Source: Bacteroidales bacterium
GTDB lineage: Bacteria; Bacteroidota; Bacteroidia; Bacteroidales; Marinilabiliaceae
DNA: 64,000 bases
Assembly: GCA_024401335.1 (NCBI GenBank)
Contig: JAKSLH010000006.1
Span: 1-64,000, forward strand
Direction: 5' to 3'
Shown: positions 51,180-60,295 of the stretch, one piece after another
How the letters are laid out: every line of letters begins with the position of its first letter
Numbering within the stretch: position 1 is the stretch's first letter
Notes under the pieces: generated by a model
Databases searched by the model: none
Seen by the model: the letters and a program-made list of their open reading frames with translations, nothing else
Told to the model about the DNA's origin: nothing
Translations under genes and position numbers: made by a program

Positions 51180-52273
51180 TAAGAAAGATACTCAATACGG
51201 TAAAGTTCATTGTAATGCTAATCATGTCGTTAGCATTATTGGTATGCTATTATCAGTCGCTATATCCGCCAGCAAAGATAGGGGTATTAGCATTTTCTGG
51301 TTTTGCATTTCCATATTTATGGGCATTGTGTGCAATCTTGTTTGTTCTGTTGCTAGTGTTTCATTCGCGTATATCGGCCCTTGTGACCTTCCTGGCATTA
51401 GTCGCCACATTCTCGGGTGCAATGTCGATAGTCAGTTTTATTCCCAACACACCAGCGGTTACGGAAGGCAAGCAGCTGAAGATTGTGACATTTAACATCT
51501 GTCACCTGTCGAAGGCCGCAAACGGGAAAGATATAGCCATAGAGCAGATGAAAGAGCTGTTGGCGGATGCCGACATCGTCTGTTTACAGGAGGCGTCAAC
51601 AGGCAAGATGATGCAAAATGAATTGAACGGAAGTGATTATGCCAAGACCTTCGGCTTCAAGTATCAGGTGCAGGACCGATATGCAGACAGATCGGCTCCA
51701 GTTGGAACGACAGCGCAAGTCATCTTAAGCAGATATCCGGTGACGAAAGAGGCACCGATAGATAATGAGATAGATAAACATCTCATGCCTACGGTAGTTG
51801 ATGTGGAGGGGCAAAAGGTGCGACTTATCAATTGTCATCTAGAGTCGATACGTTTGCTACCAGATCAGATTGAGGCTGTAAATAAGATTCAGCGAGTTGA
51901 TATACATGAGAGAGCTAAGACAAAAACAGAGATCAAGACGACATATACAAAGATGAACAATGCGTTCAGGTATCGTTCGATACAGACAGACACCTTGGTT
52001 AGTCTGATTAAGTCGTCAGATATACCGGTTATTGTGTGTGGTGACTTCAACGACACACCGATTTCATATACATACAGACAGATAACAAGTATCTTGGAAG
52101 ACACATTTGACAGATCATTCATGTCGATAGGACATACATATAATGGAGATCTTCCGAAGTTGAGAATAGATTATATTTTCCATTCAAAAGACATCAAGTC
52201 GATAGATTACCGAGTCAACAAGCAAGATATAAGTGACCATTACGCGGTAGTCTCAACAGTGATGTTGCCATAA
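51176..52273 (+). CDS. Membrane-anchored endonuclease/exonuclease/phosphatase (EEP) protein
   Basis: 365 residues. Three hydrophobic segments (about 10-90) precede an EEP-fold domain (about 100-365) with the usual motifs: FNICHLS, the Glu in CLQEAS (about residue 140), INCHLES, GDFNDTP (about 288) and the catalytic His in SDHYAVV near the end. Such membrane EEP proteins in Bacteroidota are probably phosphodiesterases or lipases facing the periplasm; the substrate is unknown. Overlaps the rhomboid by four bases (ATGA). Confidence 0.88.
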   Translation: MIRKILNTVKFIVMLIMSLALLVCYYQSLYPPAKIGVLAFSGFAFPYLWALCAILFVLLLVFHSRISALVTFLALVATFSGAMSIVSFIPNTPAVTEGKQLKIVTFNICHLSKAANGKDIAIEQMKELLADADIVCLQEASTGKMMQNELNGSDYAKTFGFKYQVQDRYADRSAPVGTTAQVILSRYPVTKEAPIDNEIDKHLMPTVVDVEGQKVRLINCHLESIRLLPDQIEAVNKIQRVDIHERAKTKTEIKTTYTKMNNAFRYRSIQTDTLVSLIKSSDIPVIVCGDFNDTPISYTYRQITSILEDTFDRSFMSIGHTYNGDLPKLRIDYIFHSKDIKSIDYRVNKQDISDHYAVVSTVMLP

Positions 52274-52323
52274 AAACAGATGGTTGTCAGGCAGAGCCAA
52301 ACAACCATCCGAACCTCTGTTTT
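52273..52323. terminator. Bidirectional terminator between EEP and DUF2807 genes
   Basis: Inner stem GATGGTTGT / ACAACCATC (52279-52287 with 52301-52309) and outer perfect AAAACAGA / TCTGTTTT arms. Read leftward it ends in TGTTTTTATGG after the DUF2807 gene; read rightward it ends in CTGTTTTATG. Confidence 0.75.
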
Positions 52324-52336
52324 ATGCTGATGTCTA

Positions 52337-53206
52337 TTAGTAGTTATTCAATTCCTTAGTATTAATAGAAGAAGCGCCGCTAGTGTTGAAGTGAGTTCTT
52401 TCAGCTACGCCAACAGCGGTAAACTTGCTAGCTCCGCTACATTCAACATTTACTTCCTTGCACTTAAGAGTCGATTCTATCTTGCTAGCTCCGCTGCAAT
52501 CGTAGTTGACAACATTGCCAGTGAATCCCATATTGATGTTGCTAGCTCCGCTACAACCAATCTCAGCATTGTTGCCTGTGAAGTTAATTCCAAGTTTAGT
52601 AGCCCCACTGCAGTCAACGTAGAAATCAACAGCATTGACGTCGATGTCGCCCTTGGAAGCTCCGCTACAATCTACTTTAACATTGCCTTGAGCCTTGATT
52701 CTGCCAGAGATATTAGAAGCTCCAGACAAGTCAGCGTCAAAATCTTTGCAAGACAAAGACTTAAGTTCAATTTTGCCAGATCCTGACAGTTCGACCTTAA
52801 AGTTGTTGTTTATATCGATGTTGCCACATGATATCTTCACATTGCGGCTAAGATTGAAAGAGTTGATTTCAGGAGCATATATTGTAAGCAGAATAGGCGC
52901 GTTAATTTTCTTGAGTTCGCTTTGGTCAACCTTGAGCTTGTTGCCAGAGAGGGAGATCTTAGACTTCTCGAAAATTTCTTCAGTAGATCTAGCCTTTACA
53001 CTATAGTTGTCGCTCTGTTCGTAAGTTATGATGCCATAGCCATTATATTCAATAGCGTTGAAGTCTTTGAAATCAAATTCGTGCATAACGAATTTTGTTG
53101 TGTCATAATCCTCTGAAATAGTATATACATCAGTGTTGATGCTGATGCAAGATGTAGTTGAGATAATAGCGATGACAGCAGTCATCAATAATGTGAATCT
53201 TTTCAT
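52337..53206 (-). CDS. DUF2807 (head GIN) lipoprotein with CSGAS repeats
   Basis: 289 residues. Signal sequence with lipobox-like STTSC (Cys about 20). The N-terminal part (about 45-140) has FNAIEYNGYGIITYEQSDNYSVKAR in the usual DUF2807 form, then a beta-solenoid of about seven 19-residue repeats ending in DCSGAS-like turns (DLSGASNISG, DCSGASKGDI, DCSGATKLGI, GCSGASNINM, DCSGASKIES, ECSGASKFTA, NTSGASSI). Likely a surface or periplasmic lipoprotein; the family function is unknown. Confidence 0.85.
   Translation of the reverse strand: MKRFTLLMTAVIAIISTTSCISINTDVYTISEDYDTTKFVMHEFDFKDFNAIEYNGYGIITYEQSDNYSVKARSTEEIFEKSKISLSGNKLKVDQSELKKINAPILLTIYAPEINSFNLSRNVKISCGNIDINNNFKVELSGSGKIELKSLSCKDFDADLSGASNISGRIKAQGNVKVDCSGASKGDIDVNAVDFYVDCSGATKLGINFTGNNAEIGCSGASNINMGFTGNVVNYDCSGASKIESTLKCKEVNVECSGASKFTAVGVAERTHFNTSGASSINTKELNNY
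52370..52726. repeat. 57-bp tandem repeats in the DUF2807 gene
   Basis: Seven imperfect units with the core GCTAGCTCCGCT (and variants AGAAGCTCC) at 52370, 52427, 52484, 52541, 52598, 52655 and 52715. Six of the seven are 57 bp apart and the last is 60 bp. They code the 19-residue turns of the solenoid. Confidence 0.85.
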
Positions 53207-53337
53207 GATTAATACTTTTTGTTTTCTGATGCAATTTTACAAGGATAACGTCAGACAACAGCAAGTGTAACATCAAAACCATGATTTTTCATGTCCGATT
53301 GTCAAAAAATTGGACAGGAAGGAGATAGGAGGGTGCA

Positions 53338-54612
53338 TCAGAGGTCGATAGCCATTCTGAATTTCACGGCATCGAAAGACGAGTTGCGGAAAGAGATGAA
53401 GGCAGTCATTCTCAGTATATCGAGGACGTTGCCAACGCCATAGCCAAATTCCGTAAAAGATAGATTACCATTGATAACGGCGTTTTTCAGATAAAGCTCT
53501 TCTTTAAAAGACCAGTCCTCGAAAAGCTCTATCTCTTTTAGTATCAGTTGTGGTGTTATATAGGCAGTTCTGACAGATGTGTACCATTTGTTGGTACTCA
53601 GTTCATAAGGTCGGAACATGACAAAGCCAATATATCCGTCGATGTCAGAGGACAGAGCAAAGAGCTTATTAGATCCGCAGAAATGCTTCCATTGACTGAA
53701 ACGAGTATTGTCGCTATTGAAGAAGGCGCCACCTTCGATTTCCCATTTCCAGATAGCATCATTCTTGAGAGCCAATCTTTGAAAAACAGAAACGTTTATG
53801 TGAGAGTATCTTGAGGCGCCGCTCAGGCCCTTTTCAGCTCCCAAGCTAAAAGAAGGATATATGGACCCGAGGCAGATAGGAAAACCATTGTCGTTGGTAA
53901 AGCCCAATGTACGTGGAGTATAGACCGCCTTGAATGACAACGTCGTCTGTCTGCCGTCGCTTATTGAACAATGGTCAATAGAAGAGTTTACAGGTATGTT
54001 AGGGTTGAACAACTTCTTCTTATGAAAGAGGGATAAGTTGCTGCGGTTATGTTCAGAACCTATATGTTCCGTTGTCAAGGCAGACGACAGTTCCAGTCCG
54101 TAAGTAGGTTTTGTGGTATAGCACACATGAGCGAAAGTGCGGTCGTAGAGAACCTTATAGTTACCGTTGTATAAGAACGCTATTACAGAGTTAGTGAATC
54201 GTTCTTCGCCTATGTCACCCTTCCAGTCGGCAAAGTCTTTACCTGCGTTTATCAGAATATGTTGTTTCTTTGTGTTGAGTTGAGTCAGGAGTTCACCGGT
54301 CAGACGATCAGCGCTAAAAGCGTAACCCAGTTTAGCCTTTACCTTCCAAATAGACGAAGTGTTGTTCTTGTAATAAGTAACACTTTGCTCAAGTCCGGCA
54401 CCCGTTACAGGATGGTAGAAGATGAAATTCTTGTCGAGTGCAGAAAACAAAAGATAGCTATTGTCGCTTAAGTTATGCTTTTTTGCTCCGAAAATAGAAA
54501 TGTGGGCTATTGTGGAAGAGTCCGTTTTATGTATATATGAGCTATCCTGTCCATTGGCCATCATGGAAGTCAACAGGGCAGCAAATAAAATATATATACG
54601 TATGTTTCTCAC
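53338..54612 (-). CDS. Outer-membrane barrel, DUF5686-like C-terminal half
   Basis: 424 residues. It begins with GTG, directly after the TAA of the RNase H gene, and has a signal peptide (MRNIRIYILFAALLTSMMANGQ shortened here). The rest shows paired amphipathic strands and ends in FGYGVGNVLDILRMTAFISF and a C-terminal aromatic/leucine strand, similar to the barrel half of DUF5686 proteins. Those are usually about 800 residues with an N-terminal carboxypeptidase-regulatory-like domain, which is missing here. Confidence in the family is moderate. Confidence 0.6.
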   Translation of the reverse strand: MRNIRIYILFAALLTSMMANGQDSSYIHKTDSSTIAHISIFGAKKHNLSDNSYLLFSALDKNFIFYHPVTGAGLEQSVTYYKNNTSSIWKVKAKLGYAFSADRLTGELLTQLNTKKQHILINAGKDFADWKGDIGEERFTNSVIAFLYNGNYKVLYDRTFAHVCYTTKPTYGLELSSALTTEHIGSEHNRSNLSLFHKKKLFNPNIPVNSSIDHCSISDGRQTTLSFKAVYTPRTLGFTNDNGFPICLGSIYPSFSLGAEKGLSGASRYSHINVSVFQRLALKNDAIWKWEIEGGAFFNSDNTRFSQWKHFCGSNKLFALSSDIDGYIGFVMFRPYELSTNKWYTSVRTAYITPQLILKEIELFEDWSFKEELYLKNAVINGNLSFTEFGYGVGNVLDILRMTAFISFRNSSFDAVKFRMAIDL

Positions 54613-55239
54613 TTATTTTCTTCCAAAATCAGCAGGAATCTCGCCCCAGACTTCAGTAGGCCATTTGACGATAGGATTTTCTATCTTGTTGTTTTTCAGC
54701 CAAGTCTCGGCACGCTTAACAAGGTTCATCAGTTCAGCGGTACGGGGCGTCAGTTCGAGTTTAGTCCTACACTGTCCAGCCTTCACCCATCCCTGAGCGA
54801 TAGCAGAGTCACTATATATAGTTATATCAGGAGCATTGTGTTGCTTAAGGAGACCGAGGGCGTGGACGATAGCCAGAAATTCACCGATGTTATTAGTGCC
54901 AAGTTCGAACTTCATGTGGAAAATCTCCTTGTTATCCCAGAGAGAAACACCTCTATATTCCATTTTACCAGGATTGCCCGAGCATGCAGCATCGACAGCG
55001 ATAGCCCTAATAAGAGGAGTGGCAGAAGGAGTAGCAGTAGCTTTGTTGTCGGCATTCTGTTTAGGTGTGAATTTAGGTGCTCCCGCCTTAAAAGCCTCAT
55101 CGGCCTCCTGTTGGCTGTCATAACCCTTGTATCGAGCACCTACATAGCCGATTACAAACTTCTTGACAACTTCCCAGTCGGTGAACACGCCCTTTTCGCG
55201 TCCTTCCCAGACAACATAATACTTTGTTTTTTTTGCCAT
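54613..55239 (-). CDS. Ribonuclease H with viroplasmin-like N-terminal domain
   Basis: 208 residues. N-terminal hybrid-binding (viroplasmin/RNase H1 N) domain, about 1-55: YYVVWEGREKGVFTDWEVVKKFVIG with PKF...QEADEAF pattern. C-terminal RNase H fold, about 80-208: VDAACSGNPGKMEYRGV (Asp), GTNNIGEFLAIVHAL (Glu), YSDSAIAQGWV (Asp) and a late Asp in PADFGRK. The ATG at 55239 is chosen because the alternative ATG at 55263 would lie inside the -7 box. Removes RNA from RNA:DNA hybrids. Confidence 0.88.
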   Translation of the reverse strand: MAKKTKYYVVWEGREKGVFTDWEVVKKFVIGYVGARYKGYDSQQEADEAFKAGAPKFTPKQNADNKATATPSATPLIRAIAVDAACSGNPGKMEYRGVSLWDNKEIFHMKFELGTNNIGEFLAIVHALGLLKQHNAPDITIYSDSAIAQGWVKAGQCRTKLELTPRTAELMNLVKRAETWLKNNKIENPIVKWPTEVWGEIPADFGRK

Positions 55240-55260
55240 TGTATCTCCATCTTTTAAAAA

Positions 55261-55268
55261 CAAAAATA
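55261..55268 (-). promoter_or_regulatory. -7 box for the RNase H gene unit
   Basis: Leftward TATTTTTG, 22 bp before the chosen ATG. No -33 element at the best distance. RNase H, DUF5686-like and DUF2807 genes could form one leftward unit. Confidence 0.5.
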
Positions 55269-55397
55269 GTCATTTTTGTATCAATAACCCTTTAAAAAAG
55301 GTAAACAACAACATAATTCTTTTTACAAGTGCGAATAATGATTGTTGATGTAGTAAAGGCGTAATATGCGTATAATCAGAAAGAAAAATGAGTGTGG

Positions 55398-55485
55398 TGT
55401 ATATTTGACGTAGTTAAAATAAAGGCGTGGCGTAGTTTTGAATTAACGCTTTTTTGCACTTTGTGGTGGTCGGAATCTACTTTTG
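55398..55485 (+). promoter_or_regulatory. Operator and promoter of the first GH16 gene
   Basis: -33 TTTG at 55453-55456, 21-bp spacer, TACTTTTG at 55478-55485. Upstream, YGTA-type repeats start at 55398 (TGTATAT), 55409 (CGTAGTT) and 55431 (CGTAGTT), so they are 11 and 22 bp apart and the last is 22 bp before the -33 element. The 88 bp align without gaps to 60160-60247 (62 identical bases by hand count). Confidence 0.7.
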
Positions 55486-55548
55486 TCATGTGCTGAAACA
55501 TGAAAGCATGTTAGGCATAAAACCAATCTACTACAAATTAAATTATCT

Positions 55549-58500
55549 ATGAAACTAACACATTTGATGATGATGGGTGCGTTTGCACTCGGCTGTTCGA
55601 ATGCGTCGGCCCAGAACTACCAGTTGGTATGGGAAGACAATTTTGACGGATCTACACTAAATCCTTCCGTATGGAATTATGAAAAAGGCACAGGCGATTG
55701 GGGCTGGGGCAATGGAGAGCTTCAGTATTACACAGATCGCACCGACAACGTGAATGTTGCCAATGGCCTGATGACAATCACATGTAAGAAAGAGGAATAC
55801 AACGGAAGCCATTACACCTCCGGTCGTATTCAGAGCCGTAACAAAGTGATGGCCAAGTATGGCAAGATAGAGTCGCTCATTAAGGTTCCTAAAGGAGCGG
55901 CAGGAGTATGGCCAGCCTTCTGGCTTCTTGGCACAGGCAATGGTGGTGGGTGGCCACAGTGCGGTGAGATAGACATCATGGAGATGATGTGTACCAATGA
56001 TGCAGCCACATGGAACAAAGCCCTGACCACATATCACTGGAACACCAATGGAGTTAGTGGCGCGTCGAATCATGGCATGTATGGAGATGGCATTAACGTC
56101 GGAGAGCAGCTTGGCAATGCCTGGAGAATATATGGTCTAGAGTGGACTCCAAAGGCAATGACAGGATATGTAGCCAATGCAGATGGCAGTAACCGCCAGA
56201 ACATCTGTACGATAGACATCAGCTCGCGTAAGGGCGGTATGGAAGCGTTTACCGACTATGAGTTCTATATCATATACAACTTCGCTTTTGGTGGTACATA
56301 CGTAGAGAATCAGATAGACAACAGCTTTACTAAGGACGAGATGCAGGTTGACTGGGTCAGAATCTATCAGGACAATACAACATATCCTACATCATCGATC
56401 ACCGACAACAGCTATTCCTTGAAAGATATACCAGTTGTAAACACAGACTATGTGAAAGTGCTTTCTGACCGTACATTTGACGGTTCAGTAACCGACCTCA
56501 GCACGTCAGCCTTCAACATTTGGGAGAAGACCCTCAATGCAGCTGCAGGCACAGCATTCGAAGGAGAGAACAGTTTGTCATTGAATGTAGGCAATGTAGG
56601 CTGGTATGGTGGTGGATATGTGTATAGCTCGTCGGTATACAACTATGACAAGCTGAGAAACTACACATTGCATTTTGCATTGAAAACCAACAACACAACA
56701 CCATTTACCCTCACTTGTGGTGGAAAGTCAATACAGTTTACTCCAACAAAAGCCAATGAATGGGTAGAATATAACCTTCCATTGAGCAGCACATTCCCAG
56801 GACTGTCATTGGGAACAACAGCCAACTTCGACATCCTTTCTTTTAATCAGGGAGATGGCGAAGGAGCCGGCACAGGCCGTACATTCGCTTGGGATGATAT
56901 CTATTTCTATCTTCCAGGAGGAGCTAAGGAAGCCAACTTGTCGGTTTCTTCTCAGAGTAACAAGATAAAGGATCAGAATGCTACAGCAAAGATTACGGTA
57001 AGCGGTAGCAATGTAAGTGGCAATGTGACACTTACCTGTTCAAATGCCAATTTTGTCCTTACACCTTCAACCATCACACCAGTAAATGGCAAGTTCAATC
57101 AGGAGGTTACAGTCAAGTATACAGGTTCCACTTCAGCTTCAGCAACAATCACAGCCAAGAGCGGGTCTTCGGTAGCATACGGCAAAGTAAACGCAGTGAT
57201 TAGTGGAGTAGAGAAAGTCACAACAGACTACATCACATTGTCGCGCGAGCAGGTACTTGATGGTTCATCATTAGACTGGAGCACACAGACATTCAATGTA
57301 TGGTCGAACGAATGGACAGGTAACCTGACAATGACACCAGGCAATACAGCACCATTTGAGGGAGACAACTGTATGTCGTTTGTTGTAGGAAGTGAAGGAT
57401 GGTATGGTGGCGGTTTCGCGGTAAACCAGACATTAGACTATGAGAATCTTTCGAAATACAAGTTGCATTTTGCTCTTAACTCAAGCAGCACTCAGCCTAT
57501 TTCAGTTACAGTGTGTGGCAATGAGACACGCATAGTTCCTAAGGCAGCCAATGTATGGAGTGAATATGAGATAGACCTTTCGCTTTTCGGTTTGAATCTT
57601 GATGTAGCAAATTCAATCGAGCCATTTTCTTTCCATCAGGCATCGGATGAGGCAGTAAGAGAAGGTCGTCAGATAGCCTTTGACAACATCTATTTCTATA
57701 TACCTGGCGGTTCTGGCATTGCTGCAGTATCAGCAACAACACCAGGCACAATCAGCGGACAGAACGGAAAGAGTAGTTTCCGAGTTTCAGGAAACAACCT
57801 TACAGGCAATGTTGTCCTTTCTTCTTCAAATCCTGACTTTATCCTCTCTTCAGCATCTATAGCGCCGGTCAACGGCAAGGTAAACCAAGAGGTGGTGATT
57901 ACCTACAAAGGTTCTACAGCAGCATATAGCAATATAAAGATCAAAAGTGGCAACCTTGTCAAGACAATACAGGTAGCAGCATTTGGTGCAACAACATCAA
58001 CGGAGTGCAACCTTGTTCCATCATTTGTTGACGGTGGCACATACTATGCAACGACTTGGGATTGGATTCAGATCACAGGTCAGGAATTTACAGTAAATGC
58101 TAATTCAGCAGAGATCTATCTTCCACAGTCGACAGTTGGCGACTATCAGGCGCAGTTCTGGATGGATCCTGCGAAGACACTGTCACTTGCTAATGGTGAG
58201 ACATATACAGCCAAGGCACTTGTATATTCAAACAAGGCAGTTACAGTTCGCATGAAAGTAGTTCCTCGTGGTGATGATGAGAATGCCCTTGTAAATGAGA
58301 AATTCCAGATAGCGGCATACACACTCACACCAATAGAAGTCAAGTCGGTTGCTGGAGAAGGCATGGCAGATATGCGCATCTTGTTTGACTTCGGTGGCAA
58401 TCCAGAAAAGACAACAGTTGACATCTATAATGTAGAGCTAGGCCTCGCATCATGCTATGGTGAAGACAATGACGATGATGACCAAGTCGTTCCAGATCCA

Positions 58501-59997
58501 GAACCACAGCCACAGCCAAAAGAGCTAGTAAACGTAGCCCTTGGTAAGACAGCGACAGCGAGTGGTGTAGAGTCGGCAGCCTATTCGGCAGTCAACGCCG
58601 TTGATGGAGACGAGAATACACGCTTTGCGTCAGACTTTACAGACAATGCATGGTTTGTCGTTGACCTGGCAAAGAAATATTCAGACATCGAGAAGATAGA
58701 GATAGTCTGGGAAGGCGCCTATACGACATCATTCTGTATTGAAGCCTCAGTAGACAATGTCAACTGGACCGAGATAAAGAGTGTAAATGGTCAGTCGCTC
58801 AGCAACTTCCCATACACTCAGACCCTGGATATCAACAATGCAACAGCACGCTACATACGTTTCGTGTCGACCAAGCGAGCAACAGAGTGGGGCAACAGCT
58901 TCTATGAGTTCCGTGTGTTGACAGCCGACAAGGGTGAAGAAGTAACAGTTGGTGGTGGTGACAAGCCTAAGCCACAGCCTACGGAGCTTGTTAACGTAGC
59001 CCTAGGCAAGACAGCGACAGCGAGTGGTGTAGAGTCGGCAGCCTATTCGGCAGGCAACGCCGTTGATGGAGACGAGAATACACGCTTTGCATCGGACTTT
59101 ACAGACAATGCATGGTTTGTCGTTGACCTGGCAAAGCAATATTCAGACATCGAGAAGATAGAGATAGTCTGGGAAGGCGCCTATACATCATCATTCCGTA
59201 TCGAGGCATCAGTTGACAACGTCAACTGGACAGAGATAAAGAGAGTAAACGGTCAGTCGCTCAGCAACTTCCCATACACTCAGACCCTGGATATCAACAA
59301 TGCAACAGCACGCTACATACGTTTCGTATCGACTAAGCGAGCAACAGAGTGGGGCAACAGTTTCTACGAGTTCCGTGTGTTGACAGCCGATGAAGGCAAA
59401 GACGTTGCAGCAGGCCGTGATGAAGATAATGACGATCAAGGTTCTGTAGAATCACCTGCTAACAGTGGTGAGGGTGTTACAAATGAAGGATTGCGTTACG
59501 CTTTCGATATCAAGCAGAATGGCAACGATGTAACAGTGACATTTACAGCTCTCAATGCAGGTGATTTTGCAGGTCTTGTGCCATTCATGTGGGACAATAC
59601 AAATGGATTTACAGAGCATTTCACAGATACCTACACATTCTCATACCCAGCGGGAACCAAGATGCGCATAGCATGCAAGTGGGCTTATGCAGGAGGCATG
59701 ACTGTTACTCCGTATATTGAGTATACAGTAGCCGGCAACAAGTCGCTCTTTGTAGAAGAAGACGCAATGAATGATGTAGTAGCGACATTTGCAGTCTATC
59801 CAAATCCGGCAGTTGACTATGTTATAGTAAACGGAAGTGTTGAAGGACAGGTAGTCAACGTATACAGCATGTCGGGCAAGTGTGTATGTTCGGTGCCAGC
59901 ACAGGATGGTGAAACAAGAGTTTCGCTTGCAGGCCTTGGCAGAGGAATATATGTTGTAAGAATGGGCAACGACACTGCAAGGATAATGAAAAAGTAA
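55549..59997 (+). CDS. Secreted multidomain GH16 beta-glucanase with tandem F5/8C domains
   Basis: 1482 residues. Signal peptide (about 1-22), GH16 catalytic domain (about 23-280) with nucleophile E140, D142 and acid/base E145 in GEIDIMEMM, typical of laminarinase/lichenase-type enzymes. Two copies of a roughly 165-residue beta module follow (about 296-461 and 557-722), each with WYGGG near its middle and an Ig-like domain after it; a third module is at about 818-971. Two nearly identical F5/8C (discoidin) domains are at 992-1127 and 1146-1281. A further beta module (about 1310-1410) precedes a type IX secretion sorting domain (FAVYPNPAVDYVIV to the C-terminus). Likely surface-exposed enzyme acting on beta-1,3(1,4)-glucan. 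Confidence 0.9.
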   Translation: MKLTHLMMMGAFALGCSNASAQNYQLVWEDNFDGSTLNPSVWNYEKGTGDWGWGNGELQYYTDRTDNVNVANGLMTITCKKEEYNGSHYTSGRIQSRNKVMAKYGKIESLIKVPKGAAGVWPAFWLLGTGNGGGWPQCGEIDIMEMMCTNDAATWNKALTTYHWNTNGVSGASNHGMYGDGINVGEQLGNAWRIYGLEWTPKAMTGYVANADGSNRQNICTIDISSRKGGMEAFTDYEFYIIYNFAFGGTYVENQIDNSFTKDEMQVDWVRIYQDNTTYPTSSITDNSYSLKDIPVVNTDYVKVLSDRTFDGSVTDLSTSAFNIWEKTLNAAAGTAFEGENSLSLNVGNVGWYGGGYVYSSSVYNYDKLRNYTLHFALKTNNTTPFTLTCGGKSIQFTPTKANEWVEYNLPLSSTFPGLSLGTTANFDILSFNQGDGEGAGTGRTFAWDDIYFYLPGGAKEANLSVSSQSNKIKDQNATAKITVSGSNVSGNVTLTCSNANFVLTPSTITPVNGKFNQEVTVKYTGSTSASATITAKSGSSVAYGKVNAVISGVEKVTTDYITLSREQVLDGSSLDWSTQTFNVWSNEWTGNLTMTPGNTAPFEGDNCMSFVVGSEGWYGGGFAVNQTLDYENLSKYKLHFALNSSSTQPISVTVCGNETRIVPKAANVWSEYEIDLSLFGLNLDVANSIEPFSFHQASDEAVREGRQIAFDNIYFYIPGGSGIAAVSATTPGTISGQNGKSSFRVSGNNLTGNVVLSSSNPDFILSSASIAPVNGKVNQEVVITYKGSTAAYSNIKIKSGNLVKTIQVAAFGATTSTECNLVPSFVDGGTYYATTWDWIQITGQEFTVNANSAEIYLPQSTVGDYQAQFWMDPAKTLSLANGETYTAKALVYSNKAVTVRMKVVPRGDDENALVNEKFQIAAYTLTPIEVKSVAGEGMADMRILFDFGGNPEKTTVDIYNVELGLASCYGEDNDDDDQVVPDPEPQPQPKELVNVALGKTATASGVESAAYSAVNAVDGDENTRFASDFTDNAWFVVDLAKKYSDIEKIEIVWEGAYTTSFCIEASVDNVNWTEIKSVNGQSLSNFPYTQTLDINNATARYIRFVSTKRATEWGNSFYEFRVLTADKGEEVTVGGGDKPKPQPTELVNVALGKTATASGVESAAYSAGNAVDGDENTRFASDFTDNAWFVVDLAKQYSDIEKIEIVWEGAYTSSFRIEASVDNVNWTEIKRVNGQSLSNFPYTQTLDINNATARYIRFVSTKRATEWGNSFYEFRVLTADEGKDVAAGRDEDNDDQGSVESPANSGEGVTNEGLRYAFDIKQNGNDVTVTFTALNAGDFAGLVPFMWDNTNGFTEHFTDTYTFSYPAGTKMRIACKWAYAGGMTVTPYIEYTVAGNKSLFVEEDAMNDVVATFAVYPNPAVDYVIVNGSVEGQVVNVYSMSGKCVCSVPAQDGETRVSLAGLGRGIYVVRMGNDTARIMKK
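58522..58929 (+). repeat. F5/8C domain repeat, copy 1
   Basis: First of two 408-bp direct repeats in the GH16 gene, 462 bp apart (see 58984). It codes residues 992-1127, starting ELVNVALGKTATAS. Five residues differ between the copies: V/G, K/Q, T/S, C/R and S/R. Confidence 0.93.
58984..59391 (+). repeat. F5/8C domain repeat, copy 2
   Basis: Second 408-bp copy, residues 1146-1281, separated from the first by an 18-residue Pro/Gly/Lys linker. The near identity at the DNA level, including many synonymous sites, indicates recent duplication or gene conversion. Confidence 0.93.
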
Positions 59998-60039
59998 TTG
60001 TTGGTTAACATAGATTGCTGTCAGCAGTCTTATATGTAC

Positions 60040-60073
60040 GCTTCCTCAGACTTACTTCTGGGGAAGCTTTTTT
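60040..60073 (+). terminator. Terminator after the first GH16 gene
   Basis: Eleven-bp stem GCTTCCTCAGA (60040-60050) with TCTGGGGAAGC (60057-60067), one G-T pair, followed by six T. Confidence 0.92.
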
Positions 60074-60159
60074 CTTAAATGTGAAATAATAATAACCCAA
60101 AAAGAGAATTTGTGTGCATGTGATATTTTATTGATAAACAATGCGATAATGAGGTATGA

Positions 60160-60247
60160 CGTATTGTTGACGTATTTGAAAAATGGGTGTGGTGTAGTTT
60201 TGAATTAAGCATTTTTTGCATTGTAGGTAGTTGTGTAGATATTTTTG
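60160..60247 (+). promoter_or_regulatory. Operator and promoter of the second GH16 gene
   Basis: -33 TTTG at 60215-60218, 21-bp spacer, TATTTTTG at 60240-60247. YGTA-type repeats start at 60160 (CGTATTG), 60171 (CGTATTT) and 60193 (TGTAGTT), in the same phasing as upstream of the first GH16 gene. Conservation is highest in the 20-bp block GTGGTGTAGTTTTGAATTAA (60189-60208) and lowest in the -33/-7 spacer. Confidence 0.7.
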
Positions 60248-60295
60248 TCACATTGATTTTTGAAGATAACTCGGACTCAAACTAAACTTTTTACC

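Noticed and set aside
52370-52726. CRISPR-like array
   Set aside because: The 57-bp units are in frame, coding and without unique spacers; they are protein repeats.
55237-55263. RNase H start at 55263
   Set aside because: That ATG lies within the TATTTTTG box; the ATG at 55239 gives the usual N-terminus.
58522-59391. Mobile element or insertion causing the direct repeats
   Set aside because: The copies are coding domain repeats in frame; there are no transposase genes, terminal inverted repeats or target duplications.
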